The notes beneath the pieces were generated by a model, which saw nothing but the letters and a program-made list of their open reading frames with translations, searched no databases and was not told where the DNA came from. This document shows, in pieces, positions 32,908 to 41,743 of a stretch of DNA of 64,000 nt. Source of the stretch: CAWDVK01 sp963805715 (GTDB lineage Bacteria > Actinomycetota > Actinomycetes > Streptosporangiales > Streptosporangiaceae); NCBI GenBank assembly GCA_963805715.1, contig CAWDVK010000020.1, forward strand, positions 868,001 through 932,000. Direction: 5' to 3'. Position 1 is the first letter of the stretch; each line of letters starts with the position of its first letter. Made by a program: the position numbers and the translations under genes.

Positions 32908-33504
32908 ATGAGGCTAGGGCTCGTCTCGGCCAAGGGAGGCACAGGGAAAACCACGTCCGCGGTCAGCCTGGCCATGGGCCTGCACCGGCTGGGCCGCACC
33001 CTGGCGGTGGACTGCGACCCGCAGGGCTCGCTGATGAGCTGGAGCGAGGCTGCCGCGGACGAGGGCCAGCCGCTGCCGTTCACCGTGGTCAGCATGCCGA
33101 CCAGGGACGCGCATGTGCGGCTGGCTGATCTCGGTGCCGGGTACGAGCACGTCATCGTCGACACGCCGCCCGGCGACCTCGGGATCATCCGGTCCGCCAT
33201 CCTCGCCTCCGCCACTGTCCTGGTGCCCGTCTCGCCGACCGGGCTGGACATGAACCGCATCCGGCCGACCTTCGAGATCCTGGCGGAGATCGGGGTATCG
33301 CACCCGGTCGAGGTCGGCGTGCTGCTGACGAAGGTGCGCCGCGGGACGCGCTCGGCCCGGTCAGCCAGGGCCATCCTCGGCGGGCATGGCTACCCGGTCA
33401 TGAGCACCGAGATCCCGCTGGCCGAGCACTTCGCGGCGGCGTTCGGCACGGTGCCGGGCGTGGTCGGCGAGTACTGGGAACTGCTCGCGGAACTCAAGAA
33501 ATAG
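32908..33504 (+). CDS. ParA/MinD-type ATPase, orphan
   Basis: 198 residues. ATG 32908 has GGAAGGAA upstream and starts straight into the deviant Walker A VSAKGGTGKTTSAVSLAMGL, with the signature Lys. Walker A' DCDPQGSLMSWSE and Walker B YEHVIVDTPPGDLGIIRSA follow, then TVLVPVSPTGLDMNRI. ParA ATPases form dynamic surfaces that move DNA or protein cargo. No parB, parS or other cargo gene flanks it: a VOC gene is upstream, a non-coding stretch and an exporter downstream. It is probably a chromosomal orphan or a relic of an integrated plasmid. Confidence 0.85.
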   Translation: MRLGLVSAKGGTGKTTSAVSLAMGLHRLGRTLAVDCDPQGSLMSWSEAAADEGQPLPFTVVSMPTRDAHVRLADLGAGYEHVIVDTPPGDLGIIRSAILASATVLVPVSPTGLDMNRIRPTFEILAEIGVSHPVEVGVLLTKVRRGTRSARSARAILGGHGYPVMSTEIPLAEHFAAAFGTVPGVVGEYWELLAELKK

Positions 33505-33767
33505 CCCGGCTCACGCCGCGGCTTCCTCCGGTTATGCCCCGGCCCCGGCCGGTTGCGCCTCGGCCTCCAGGACGCTCACCGCCGGCGACCGGTGCCGGGC
33601 GCTGACGATGGCCAGGAGGCGCGGGAAGGCGCCGATCCGGCCCATCGCGCACGCGCTCACGCCGGCGCCTCTAACCGGCTAACGCAAAAGAGCCAGGCAA
33701 AACGGCCATCCAGCAGCATCCCCGCCGCCGGTGAGGCCGGGCCGGCTGGTTCAGGAAAGGACCGGGC
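33505..33767. other. Intergenic stretch, short unidentified minus-strand frame
   Basis: On the minus strand a short frame reads MGRIGAFPRLLAIVSARHRS followed by AVSVLEAEAQPAGAGA and a TAA near 33533. It could be the tail of a lost gene, but I recognise no family. No promoter or hairpin is evident. Confidence 0.3.
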
Positions 33768-35660
33768 CTACGCGGCCAGGACGGCGTAGCGGCCGTTGCC
33801 GGCGATGAGGCTGGCATGGGTGCCAGCCTCGAGGATGCGGCCGTGATCCAGGACGACGATCTGGTCGGCGCCGCGGACGGTGGAGAGCCGGTGCGCGATG
33901 GTGATGGTGGTGCGGCCCCGGGCCAGGCTGTCGAAAGCCTTCTGGATGGCGCGCTCGGTTTCGGTGTCCAGGGCACTGGTGGCCTCGTCCAGCACGAGCA
34001 CGCGCGGATCGCGCAGCAGCGTCCGGGCGATGGCGATGCGCTGCCTCTCGCCGCCGGAGAAGCGATGCCCGCGCGAGCCGACCATGGTGTCGTAGCCGTC
34101 GGGCAGCCCGGCGATCACCTCGTGGATCTGGGCCGCGCGCGCGGCGTTCTCGATCTCGGCGTCGGTCGCCTCGGGCCTGGCGTAGCGCAGGTTCTCCCGG
34201 ACTGTGGCGTGCAGCAGGTAAGTCTCCTGGCTCACCACGCCGACGACGGCGGCCAGGTCAGTGAGTCTCATGTCGCGGATGTCGATGCCGTCGATCCGGA
34301 TGCTGCCGCTGACGGGATCGTGCAGGCGGGCGATCAGCGCGGCGAGGGTGGTCTTGCCGGACCCGGTCTCGCCCACCAGCGCGAGCGTGCTGCCGGCCGG
34401 GATGTCCAGGTCGATGCCGGTGACGGCGGCCCGGTCGCTGCCGGGGTAGGTGAAGCTGACGTCCTGGAGGCGGACGTGCCCGGCGATCGCGGCCGGACTG
34501 ATCTCTGCCGGGTGCGCCGGATCAGCAACGTCGACTGGCAGGTCGAGGTACTCGAAGATCCGCGCGAACAGCGCCAGCGAGCTGATCACGGAGACGCCGG
34601 TGCTGAGCAGGCCGGTCAGCGGCCGGAAGAGGCCGTTCTGCAGGGTCGTGAAGGCGACCAGGGTGCCGATCGTCATCACGCCGGCGGTGACCGGCAGGCC
34701 GGCGGCGAGGTAAATGAGCGCGGGGATCGCGGCGAAGATGAGGCTCAGCGAGGCCATCCGCCAGCGCCCGGCGAGCTGGGAGCGCAGCTCCAGGTCGATC
34801 AGGCGGGCCGAGGAGGCAGTGAACCGCTGCACCAGGGCCGGGCCGGTGCCCATGGTCTTGGCCAGCTGGACGCCATTGATCGACAGTCCCTCCTCGATAG
34901 TGACGTTGAGGTCGGCCAGCTCGCGCTGCTGCTGGGTGGTGATGGCCCGGCGCATGCGGGCGACCTTGCGGCTCAGGTAGATGGCCGGGGGCATGACTAC
35001 CAGCGAGATCAGGGAGAGCCGCCACGACAAGGCGACCATCGCGACGGCGGTGGCTACCGCGGTGGTGGCGTTCGCGGCGATGGAGGTCGCGGTGGAGGTC
35101 ACCACGGACTCCATGCCGCCGATGTCGTTGGTGATGCGGGACTGGACCTCGCCGGTGCGGGTCCGGGTGAAGAAGGCGATCGACTGCCGCTGCAGGTGGG
35201 CGAAGACGCTGATCCGCAGCCCGTGCATGACCTGCTGGCCGACCCGGGTGCTGATCCAGGTCTGGATCACGCCGAAGGCCGACGAGACGGCGGCGATGCC
35301 GATCATGCCGGCCACCAGGAGGGCCAGCAGCCGCAGGTTCCGGTCCGGGAGAGCAGTATCGATCACCGCGCGGAGCAGGAACGGGGAGGCGACTCCGACG
35401 ACGGAGGAGGCAGCGATGAGGGCGGTGACGAACGCCAGCTGCCAGCGGTAGGGGGAGAACAGCCGGCCGACGCGGCGCAGCGATACCTCGCGCGCCTGCG
35501 CCTTCTCGGCGGCCGTGACCGTCCTGGGGCCGTGGGTGCGGCCGGTATTGCTGCTGTTTCGGTTCGCGGGTGGTGCTGCCAAGGGTTGCTCGATTCTGCC
35601 GGGGCGGCTCGCGCTCTCGGGCGCCGTGAGCCAGTAAAGTCTTTGCTGAGGTACCCTCAA
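33768..35660 (-). CDS. ABC exporter, fused permease and ATPase (MsbA/BmrA-like)
   Basis: 630 residues from a TTG at 35660; residues before about 55 are variable, so a later start is possible. The first domain has six transmembrane helices (WQLAFVTALIAASSVVGVAS, ALIYLAAGLPVTAGVMTIGT) with LQRQSIAFFTRTRTGEVQSR as coupling region. The ATPase has Walker A GETGSGKTTLAALIARL, Q-loop VGVVSQETYLLHATVRENLR, signature RFSGGERQRIAIARTLLRDP, Walker B RVLVLDEATSALDTETERA and H-loop TTITIAHRLSTV. It should function as a homodimer or with a partner to export drugs or lipids. The divergent MarR gene 39 bp away is the likely regulator. Confidence 0.93.
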   Translation of the reverse strand: MRVPQQRLYWLTAPESASRPGRIEQPLAAPPANRNSSNTGRTHGPRTVTAAEKAQAREVSLRRVGRLFSPYRWQLAFVTALIAASSVVGVASPFLLRAVIDTALPDRNLRLLALLVAGMIGIAAVSSAFGVIQTWISTRVGQQVMHGLRISVFAHLQRQSIAFFTRTRTGEVQSRITNDIGGMESVVTSTATSIAANATTAVATAVAMVALSWRLSLISLVVMPPAIYLSRKVARMRRAITTQQQRELADLNVTIEEGLSINGVQLAKTMGTGPALVQRFTASSARLIDLELRSQLAGRWRMASLSLIFAAIPALIYLAAGLPVTAGVMTIGTLVAFTTLQNGLFRPLTGLLSTGVSVISSLALFARIFEYLDLPVDVADPAHPAEISPAAIAGHVRLQDVSFTYPGSDRAAVTGIDLDIPAGSTLALVGETGSGKTTLAALIARLHDPVSGSIRIDGIDIRDMRLTDLAAVVGVVSQETYLLHATVRENLRYARPEATDAEIENAARAAQIHEVIAGLPDGYDTMVGSRGHRFSGGERQRIAIARTLLRDPRVLVLDEATSALDTETERAIQKAFDSLARGRTTITIAHRLSTVRGADQIVVLDHGRILEAGTHASLIAGNGRYAVLAA

Positions 35661-35675
35661 TATGAGGCTACAACA

Positions 35676-35689
35676 GTAGCTGCTGCTAC
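35676..35689. promoter_or_regulatory. Inverted repeat between exporter and MarR genes
   Basis: GTAGC, four bases, GCTAC form a palindrome in the middle of the 38-bp space between the two divergent starts. MarR dimers bind such sites, so it is a good candidate operator for both genes. Confidence 0.5.
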
Positions 35690-35698
35690 GCTATTCCC

Positions 35699-36175
35699 GT
35701 GGCCCAGGGGCGCGACACGACGAGCGGGCGCGAGGCCGGCGGTGACGAGACGCTGCCGGAGGCCTTCCGGTCTGTCGCCCGCCAGCTGCGCGACACGTCC
35801 CAGGAGACGCTGGCTCGCTGGGATATCTCCCCTTCTCACCTGCGGGCCCTGAGCGTGCTGATGCGGCACGGGGCGATGCGGATGTCAGCGCTGTCGGATC
35901 ATCTGCACATCGCGGCCCGCTCGACGACCGAGGTCGTCGATGCCCTCGAGGCCAGGAACCTGGTGCGGCGGCGGCCCGATCCCGGCGACCGGCGGGCCAC
36001 CCTCGCCGAGCTGACCGAGCACGGCGCCAGCGTGCTTGACGCGATCCGCGCGGCCCGCGGTAACGAGGCCGAGCGGGCCTTTGACCAGCTCAGCCAGGAA
36101 GATCAGGCCGATCTCGCGCGCATTCTGCGCACGCTCAGCGCCGCCCTGCAGTCCGCCCACTCGCACCGCACGTGA
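35699..36175 (+). CDS. MarR-family transcriptional regulator
   Basis: 158 residues, GTG start with almost no leader (the possible -10 GCTATT lies a few bases before it). The winged helix is ISPSHLRALSVLMRHGAMRM, SALSDHLHIAARSTTEVVDA and the wing VRRRPDPGDRRATLAELTEH, the standard DxRxxxxxLT pattern of MarR proteins. Ligand release from such dimers usually derepresses a transporter, here the divergent ABC exporter. Confidence 0.9.
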   Translation: MAQGRDTTSGREAGGDETLPEAFRSVARQLRDTSQETLARWDISPSHLRALSVLMRHGAMRMSALSDHLHIAARSTTEVVDALEARNLVRRRPDPGDRRATLAELTEHGASVLDAIRAARGNEAERAFDQLSQEDQADLARILRTLSAALQSAHSHRT

Positions 36176-36469
36176 GATCGGCGCCCGTAGCGCCATCCCG
36201 TACGCCCCGGCCGCCGCCGGCCAGGGTGGTCACCGCATCCGCCCGGCCGGGCAGATGCGGACTGGGCCTGGCGGCATAACGGGGCAATTGCCCGTGCGCT
36301 TGCTGCCCGGCGCGCGGCGGCCAGCGTGGCTCGTCCGCCTGGGGGAATGTCTTTCCTCGCAGGACACCGCGCGAGCAGGGGCTGGGGGCCGCGGTTTATG
36401 GGGGGAGCGCGATCTCGTCCCGGGCAGGCAGCCGGCCTGCCCGGGGCTGATGGTGGGCAAGACTGGCCG
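36176..36469. other. Intergenic region before the sensor kinase
   Basis: 294 bp without a recognisable gene. The kinase frame stays open to 36326, but that part is Gly/Arg-rich and unlike the family, so it is treated as leader. No distinct promoter or hairpin was seen. Confidence 0.4.
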
Positions 36470-38164
36470 ATGGCCGCGGAGCTCGCGGCCACGCGGCTGC
36501 TGCGGGATGACCCGCCAGCGGCGCTGCCGGCCGTGCTGCAGCGGGTGGCAGGCTGCTTCAGCGCCCGGGCCGCGCTGGCGCTCCAGTGCACGGCGGCGGG
36601 CCAGCTGGGCGTGCTGGCGGCTTACCCGAGGCAGGCCGGGACCGACCCCGCGCTGCTGGCCGGGATCGGCGCGCTAGTCCGGAAGCATCCGGAGCTGGCG
36701 GCCAGCGGCGGGTCACTGCAGGCGAGGCTGGCCGCGAAGCCCGGCGGCGGCCGTCACCCGGTCACCGTCCTGCTCGCCTGGCCAGAGCCGGCGCCGGGCC
36801 AGCCGCCGTGCGTCCTGGCCCTGACGGGAGATGCGCCGGGGGATGCCCCGAGCTGGAGCAGGCCGGCGGAGTCGGCGGCGCGAGCGGTCGCCTCAATCGT
36901 CGCGGCCCATCTGCAGCATGCCCGTCAGGAGCAGGAGCGGACGAGCCTGCTGGCCGCCGAGCAGCGGGCCCGCCACGGCCTGGCCGACCAGACCCAGCGG
37001 CTGCAGAGCCTCATCGCCGCGGCGATTCCCGGCGTGCTGTTCACCGACGAGCATGGCATGATCACCCAGCTGAACCAGAGCTTCTGCGATCTGTTCGGCA
37101 TCGCGGAAGAGCCCGGCCAGCTCGCCGGCACCCCCGTCACCGGCCTGGTCCGGGAGATCAAGAAGGTCTTCAGCGACCCGGCCGAGTTCGTCCGCCGCAC
37201 CGGCGAGGCCGCGGCGCGGCGGCAGCCGGCTTCGGGAGAGCAGATGGCCTGCTCCGATGGCCGGACCCTCGAATGCGACTACTGGCCCGTCCTGGCTGAC
37301 GGCCACTACCGCGGAGACCTGTGGCTGGCGTGGGACATGTCCGACCGCACGGCGCTGGCGCAGCAGCGCGAGCGGGCGATCGAGGCCGAGCTGGCCGCCC
37401 GTGAGCTGGCCGAGCTGGCCCAGCAGCAGCTGGAAGAGCAGAACAGGCGGCTTCAGCAGGCCGCCAGCGCGAAAACCCAGTACCTGGCCGCGGCCTCGCA
37501 CGAGCTGGGCACTCCGCTCACCTCGATCGTGGCCTTCACCGACCTGATCCGGCACGACCCCGGCGGTATCAGCGCCGACGTTGGCCAGGCCCTGGACGTG
37601 ATCGAGCGCAACGCCGAGCAGCTGCGGCACATGGTCGGCGAGCTGTCCCTGCTCAGCCGCATCGAGGCCGGCATCCTGCCGCTGAACCTGGCTCCCGTGT
37701 CCGTCCCGGCGCTCATCGACCAGGCAGCCAGGTCAGCCTCGGCCGGCGCGGCGCGGCGCGGTAGCACGATCGAGGTCTCCGCTCCCGACGGGCCGCCTGT
37801 CCAGGGCGACCGGCATCGCTTGCGGCAGGTGCTCGACAACCTGATCGCCAATGCGGTCAAGTTTTCCGATCCCGGCGGCCGCGTCCGCGTCAGCGCCAGC
37901 CGGGACGGCCCCTGGTGGCGGATCGAGGTTGAGGACTCGGGGATCGGCATACCGGCCGCGGAACTCGGCACGATCTTCGGCCGGTTCAGCCGCGCGTCTA
38001 ATGCCCGGATCGCGGGACTGCCAGGGACCGGCCTTGGCCTGTCCATCGTCAAGGCCATCACCGAGATGCACGGAGGCCGCGTCGAAGCCCGGAGCACACC
38101 CGGAAAGCAGACAGTGTTCCGGGTCTGCCTGCCGGTCAGGCCGCCGCCCGGTGCGGCGGGATGA
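36470..38164 (+). CDS. PAS-domain sensor histidine kinase (cytoplasmic)
   Basis: About 564 residues from ATG 36470. Order: a GAF-like N-terminal domain (LPAVLQRVAGCFSARAALAL), a coiled coil (LLAAEQRARHGLADQTQRLQ), a PAS domain (AAIPGVLFTDEHGMITQLNQ, SFCDLFGIAEEPGQLAGTPV), a second helix (ELAARELAELAQQQLEEQNR), then HisKA with ASHELGTPLTSIVAF (phospho-His about residue 344; Gly replaces the common Arg) and HATPase_c with NLIANAVKFS, VEDSGIGIPAAELGTIFGRF and GLPGTGLGLSIVKAI. No transmembrane segment, so it senses an internal signal. No response regulator is adjacent. Its end overlaps the convergent DUF5999-like gene by 29 bp. Confidence 0.9.
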   Translation: MAAELAATRLLRDDPPAALPAVLQRVAGCFSARAALALQCTAAGQLGVLAAYPRQAGTDPALLAGIGALVRKHPELAASGGSLQARLAAKPGGGRHPVTVLLAWPEPAPGQPPCVLALTGDAPGDAPSWSRPAESAARAVASIVAAHLQHARQEQERTSLLAAEQRARHGLADQTQRLQSLIAAAIPGVLFTDEHGMITQLNQSFCDLFGIAEEPGQLAGTPVTGLVREIKKVFSDPAEFVRRTGEAAARRQPASGEQMACSDGRTLECDYWPVLADGHYRGDLWLAWDMSDRTALAQQRERAIEAELAARELAELAQQQLEEQNRRLQQAASAKTQYLAAASHELGTPLTSIVAFTDLIRHDPGGISADVGQALDVIERNAEQLRHMVGELSLLSRIEAGILPLNLAPVSVPALIDQAARSASAGAARRGSTIEVSAPDGPPVQGDRHRLRQVLDNLIANAVKFSDPGGRVRVSASRDGPWWRIEVEDSGIGIPAAELGTIFGRFSRASNARIAGLPGTGLGLSIVKAITEMHGGRVEARSTPGKQTVFRVCLPVRPPPGAAG

Positions 38165-38321
38165 TCCGGCCGTCTGGCAGCAGGTCGCCGGTGTCGTCGA
38201 ACACCACGACGCCATTGCACAGCAGGCTCCACCCCTGCTCGGGATGGGCAGCGATGACGTGCGCGGCCTCGCAGTCCGGCGCGTCCGCCGGCGGGCAGGG
38301 CGGCTGATGCGGGCAGTTCAT
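38136..38321 (-). CDS. DUF5999-like small protein
   Basis: 61 residues from ATG 38321, with a GGGAGGG ribosome site. MNCPHQPPCPPADAPDCEAA, VIAAHPEQGWSLLCNGVVVF and DDTGDLLPDGRIIPPH match the highly conserved DUF5999 family of actinobacteria. The CPHQPPCP motif may bind zinc. The family is small and single-domain with unknown function, often seen in Streptomyces near developmental or housekeeping genes. Confidence 0.85.
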   Translation of the reverse strand: MNCPHQPPCPPADAPDCEAAHVIAAHPEQGWSLLCNGVVVFDDTGDLLPDGRIIPPHRAAA

Positions 38322-38510
38322 GATCCCTCCCCAGGTGGGGTGCCCAGGTGGAACTCCCCAAGCCACCTTATGCACGCGCCGCGGCCCGGTAACGCAGGCA
38401 CACCGCATGCATGCGGCGCCCCGGCGAATACTCACGCCGCGCATACGCGATGACATCCGCGGCGGCCTGCGGGGCTGCCCCTCAGCGGTCCGCAGCTGCG
38501 GACCGGCCGG

Positions 38511-38717
38511 TCACGGCGAGCCCGGTGCCTGCTCCGGCACGACCTCCGCACGGAGCCACGCGCTCGGCGCGAACACCGCCAGGTCTTTCTGCTTGCCCGT
38601 GTGCTGCCGCTGGATGAGCAGGAAGCCGCCAGCGGTGACGCTGAAGGTGTCGGCTTCCTCATAGATCATCACGCTTTGTTCTGCCGGGGCGCCGCCCGGA
38701 TAGACCTTGACCGCCAT
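38511..38717 (-). CDS. Small conserved protein of unknown function
   Basis: 68 residues, MAVKVYPGGAPAEQSVMIYE and ADTFSVTAGGFLLIQRQHTG KQKDLAVFAPSAW: a compact beta-rich domain. GAAGGAG lies 11 bases before the ATG. The frame stays open upstream to 39056 but that part is antisense to the gene starting near 38875, so the ATG at 38717 is used. Confidence 0.65.
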   Translation of the reverse strand: MAVKVYPGGAPAEQSVMIYEEADTFSVTAGGFLLIQRQHTGKQKDLAVFAPSAWLRAEVVPEQAPGSP

Positions 38718-38874
38718 GACCGGGCGCTCCTTCGTGAGCGGCGGGATATGCGCTACGCGTAACGGTACTCCCGCAGCCGGCCGCTGCCGGACGGCCGACG
38801 GCAGCCGACCCGCGACGATCTGCCGGACGGCGTCCTGGCGGCGCGCCGGGACAGCCGGCCTGCTCCCTGCGGAC

Positions 38875-39243
38875 GTGCTGTCCGCGGGAGTGGGCGGGCC
38901 CATCCCCAGCGACGACGTGCCGGCCACGTCCGCCGGCGGCCCCGCCCCCGGCAACCCCAGCCTCAGCGACCCGTCAGGCGGCGGCCCCATCCCCAGCGAC
39001 GGCACCGTCCTGACGCCGTTCCTGTACCTGTCGTCGGTCACCGGACTGAGCGCCACCTCTCCCGGCTACCCGCTGGCCCCCGGCACCGACCTGACGGCGC
39101 TCGCGGCCAGCATCACGGACGCGATGCGGCAGGGCACGCCGTGCACTGTCGCGTTCGGCGGTGCCGGGAAAAGCGGCGTCCTGGTGCTCAACGGCGCCGC
39201 GCTGCCCTTCGCCGTGCTCGGCCAGGTCGTCGCGCGCACCTGA
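38875..39243 (+). CDS. Hypothetical protein, proline/serine-rich N-terminus
   Basis: About 122 residues from GTG 38875; the frame is open from 38707, so the start is uncertain. Part one repeats GGPIPSDD-like Pro/Ser segments (GGPIPSDDVPATSAGGPAPG, GGGPIPSDG). Part two looks globular (TVLTPFLYLSSVTGLSATSP, LTALAASITDAMRQGTPCTV and GKSGVLVLNGAALPFAVLGQ), with clear G/C-ending codons. No family recognised. Convergent with the SRPBCC gene after 13 bp. Confidence 0.5.
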   Translation: MLSAGVGGPIPSDDVPATSAGGPAPGNPSLSDPSGGGPIPSDGTVLTPFLYLSSVTGLSATSPGYPLAPGTDLTALAASITDAMRQGTPCTVAFGGAGKSGVLVLNGAALPFAVLGQVVART

Positions 39244-39256
39244 CCCGCCGCGGTGA

Positions 39257-39772
39257 TCAGCCGACGGACCGGCTGGACCGCTGGGCGCACTGCTGGTCGA
39301 GATTCTCCAGCGTGGCGGTCATGCTCGCCACCCAGCGATCGCCGCCTCGGACCGCCTTGCGCAGCCACTCCGGCGCGCGCGTGCAGTCGTAGGTCTCGGT
39401 GACGATCGTGGCATCCGGACCGTCCGGCGTGAGCTCGTAGATCCACTGGTACCCGTTCCGGTGGCCAATGTCCGCCGCGTCCTCCGCGCGGGATGCGGCG
39501 CTCAGCACGGGCTCCCAGCCGATCCGGCGGTTCCGCTGGAATTCCACCACGTGGTTGGTGATCTCGTAGTCGCCCATCTCGGCGTTGCGCATGCTCACCC
39601 TGAAGGTATCCCCGACCCCGGAGATGACGGAGTTGCCGTCCGCACGCTGCAGCATCCCCGAGCCGTCGATGCCGGGATGCCCGGCCGGGTCGGCGAGCAC
39701 ATCGAACAGCTCCTCCGCGGGAGCCTCGATCCGGCGGGACACTGAAACGGGCTGGGTGCCGCCTGCGGTCAT
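39257..39772 (-). CDS. SRPBCC/START-like domain protein
   Basis: 171 residues. ATG 39772 is selected for the GGAAGGAAG upstream; the longer frame to 39865 has no ribosome site. VSVSRRIEAPAEELFDVLAD with PAGHPGIDGSG is the usual N-terminal strand-helix of polyketide-cyclase/START folds, followed by GDTFRVSMRNAEMGDYEITN and RRIGWEPVLSA, and the C-terminal helix GDRWVASMTATLENLDQQCA. Probably binds a lipid or aromatic ligand in its cavity; substrate unknown. Confidence 0.83.
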   Translation of the reverse strand: MTAGGTQPVSVSRRIEAPAEELFDVLADPAGHPGIDGSGMLQRADGNSVISGVGDTFRVSMRNAEMGDYEITNHVVEFQRNRRIGWEPVLSAASRAEDAADIGHRNGYQWIYELTPDGPDATIVTETYDCTRAPEWLRKAVRGGDRWVASMTATLENLDQQCAQRSSRSVG

Positions 39773-39919
39773 CGTCGCGCTTCCTTCCTGTTCCGGCCGC
39801 TTCGCTCGTGCGAGCCGCGGCTGACCCGGCACCAGTGGCAGACCGGTGCGCTCAGTCAAACTCATCGCCGTGGCCGCACCCGGATCATTCCGCAGCGCTC
39901 CATCATCGCGCCCGGCGGC

Positions 39920-40573
39920 TCAGTGGTGCACGGCGGCGAGCAGCGCGGCGTAGCCGCGGACCAGGGCCGCGTGCTCCCGGGCGAGCAGCGGGCTGTCCGG
40001 CCGGCAGCCCTCGTCGACCCACTCATCGGACAGGTCCATCGCGCGGGCCCGGTGCATCGCGGCAGGCCGGACGTCATCGGCCGGCTCACCGTACAGATAG
40101 CTGTACAGGCGGGTCAGCGACTCGACCAGCTCGTCGCCCGCGCCCCGCGGCCCGGCCGCGCGCCCGGCCTCCCGGTGCACGCGCCACCAGTCGACCTCCA
40201 GCCTGGCTGCCTCCGCTGGGCTGGCAGGCTCGCCGCAGCTGAGCCTGACCAGGGCGTAGAACCTGCGCATGCAGGCCCGTGCCCCGCCGGGGTCGTTGCC
40301 GGGGATGGGCGCCCACAGCTGGGTAGCGCGCATGATCAGCCAGGCGGCGTGCAGGGTCCGGCACCAGTCCATGCCGAAGCCCGCCCTGATCAGCGCGACG
40401 AATGCCATCAGCAGCTGCGGCCAGTCACGCCGGTAGTAGCTGACCCAGGCCCGGCATTCGAGGTCGGCGACGCGCGCAGGATCGAACGACCGGAGGCGTC
40501 CCGCCCGGCGACCGCTCGCGGGGTGTGGCTTCCGGCGCTGCCCGAGCCGTGCCGTCAGCCGGGATGCGGTCAT
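39920..40573 (-). CDS. Conserved actinobacterial helical protein, unknown function
   Basis: 217 residues from ATG 40573, with GGAAG upstream. FDPARVADLECRAWVSYYRR, DWPQLLMAFVALIRAGFGMD and YALVRLSCGEPASPAEAARL with VDWWRVHREAG are followed by LYSYLYGEPADDVRPAAMHR and ARAMDLSDEWVDEGCRPDSP. The pattern (RxW, WWRVHR, HRARAMDLSD) is recognisable as a widespread actinobacterial family, probably all-helical and cytoplasmic; I cannot name its activity. Confidence 0.65.
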   Translation of the reverse strand: MTASRLTARLGQRRKPHPASGRRAGRLRSFDPARVADLECRAWVSYYRRDWPQLLMAFVALIRAGFGMDWCRTLHAAWLIMRATQLWAPIPGNDPGGARACMRRFYALVRLSCGEPASPAEAARLEVDWWRVHREAGRAAGPRGAGDELVESLTRLYSYLYGEPADDVRPAAMHRARAMDLSDEWVDEGCRPDSPLLAREHAALVRGYAALLAAVHH

Positions 40574-40840
40574 CTTCCTGCCAGCCGCGACCTGCTCAGA
40601 GCCCACGACCGTCCCTTCCCTGGATGACCTGCATACTCCGCGCGGCAGCATCAGGGCGTCAAGTACCGGCTGCCCGCCGGCCACGACCGGGAATCTTAGC
40701 CGTTCAGCGGCCAGCATCCGCTCAGGCGCACCAGGCGGCCCAGGCCGCGTTTCGCAGCCATGGCCTGACTGACGCTCGGGATGAGCGATCTCCGGTGGCA
40801 ACGCTGGCGAGGACCGGGCAGCAGTCTTGATGCCCGGCGG
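40574..40840. other. Intergenic region, nothing identified
   Basis: 267 bp between two minus-strand genes. No promoter, hairpin, repeat or credible ORF other than antisense shadows. Confidence 0.4.
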
Positions 40841-41569
40841 CTAGGGGCCGGCACCGGAGCCGCCGCCCTCCAGGCGGCTGAGCTGCTCCTGCAGGTGGTC
40901 GAGACGGGCGTGCACGAGCGCGACCTCGGCACCGAGAGCAGCGACCACGTCCGCCCCCGGCAGGCCGTCGGGAGCTGACCCGCGCGGCCGGCCAGGCGCA
41001 TCGGTGATCGGGCCGCGCCAGCCGGCCGCGCCCTGATCACGGGTGACCGGAACGAGCCCGCCGAGCCGCGCCGCGAAGCTGCCGAACGTCACCAGGTGAC
41101 GATCCGCTGCGCAGGCGTCACAGGATGGCTTCAGGTGACGCCATCCGACCAGGCCCCGGCCGGCGTCCGCCAGTCCGCTGGCCGGCCGCCCGCACCCGCA
41201 GCGGCCGACCCGCACGGCGCGCACCCGCTGCCGGCTATAACGCAGGCCGCGCTCGTAGCGAATGAACCGCCCGGACGCCACCACTTCCAGCAGCACCGCC
41301 GTCTGGTTCGCGGTGGCGCAGCTCAGTGCCCTGGCCTCGGCCAGCGAGCTGAGGCAGTAAAAGCCGCAGTCGCATCGCCGCCTGGGCGGGACGTGCCGGG
41401 GGCTCCAGATGCACGACGCCTCGGCGATCGTGTCGTAAACGAGCTGGCCGCCGATGGTCAGCCCGGCGAATCCAGCCCGCCCGTCGTCCGCCGCCAGGAC
41501 CGCGTGCGCCAGCTTGAAGCCAGCGAACGGCTGGTCTGGACGCTCCCGGGCGACTCGGCTGCCCAGCAC
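40841..41569 (-). CDS. Cys/His-rich zinc-ribbon-like protein
   Basis: 242 residues. Two cysteine clusters are visible: CDCGFYCLSSLAEA and RVGRCGCGRPA with a late CDACAADRHLV. Between them VLLEVVASGRFIRYERGLRY and SRQRVRAVRV form a beta-rich core. The C-terminus is a predicted coiled coil (VVAALGAEVALVHARLDHLQ). The layout suggests a zinc-bound domain with an oligomerisation tail; I do not recognise the family. It starts 3 bp beyond the stop of the 56-residue gene at 41573, so the two form one unit. Confidence 0.6.
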   Translation of the reverse strand: MLGSRVARERPDQPFAGFKLAHAVLAADDGRAGFAGLTIGGQLVYDTIAEASCIWSPRHVPPRRRCDCGFYCLSSLAEARALSCATANQTAVLLEVVASGRFIRYERGLRYSRQRVRAVRVGRCGCGRPASGLADAGRGLVGWRHLKPSCDACAADRHLVTFGSFAARLGGLVPVTRDQGAAGWRGPITDAPGRPRGSAPDGLPGADVVAALGAEVALVHARLDHLQEQLSRLEGGGSGAGP

Positions 41570-41572
41570 GTC

Positions 41573-41743
41573 TCAGCCTGCGGCTACGGGCTCCGGCTCC
41601 GGCTTGGGCGGCGAGGGAACCTGCGGCGCTGTCACGTGCGCACTGTCCACGGCACCGTCCGGCGGCAGGCCGGCCTCGCCCGCTGCGGTTGCCTGCACAT
41701 CATCCCTGACGAATCCGGCCGCCAGCTTCTTGCCCAGCTGCAT
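41573..41743 (-). CDS. Small protein, unknown function
   Basis: 56 residues, MQLGKKLAAGFVRDDVQATA and then a Pro-rich end (VPSPPKPEPEPVAAG). GGAGGGAGG precedes the ATG at 41743. Tight spacing to the zinc-ribbon-like gene supports co-translation. Start at 41767 would add eight residues without a better ribosome site. Confidence 0.55.
   Translation of the reverse strand: MQLGKKLAAGFVRDDVQATAAGEAGLPPDGAVDSAHVTAPQVPSPPKPEPEPVAAG

Noticed and set aside
33816..35852. 678-residue plus-strand frame opposite the ABC exporter
   Set aside because: Asp/Gly/His-rich shadow of an intact exporter with all ABC motifs on the minus strand.
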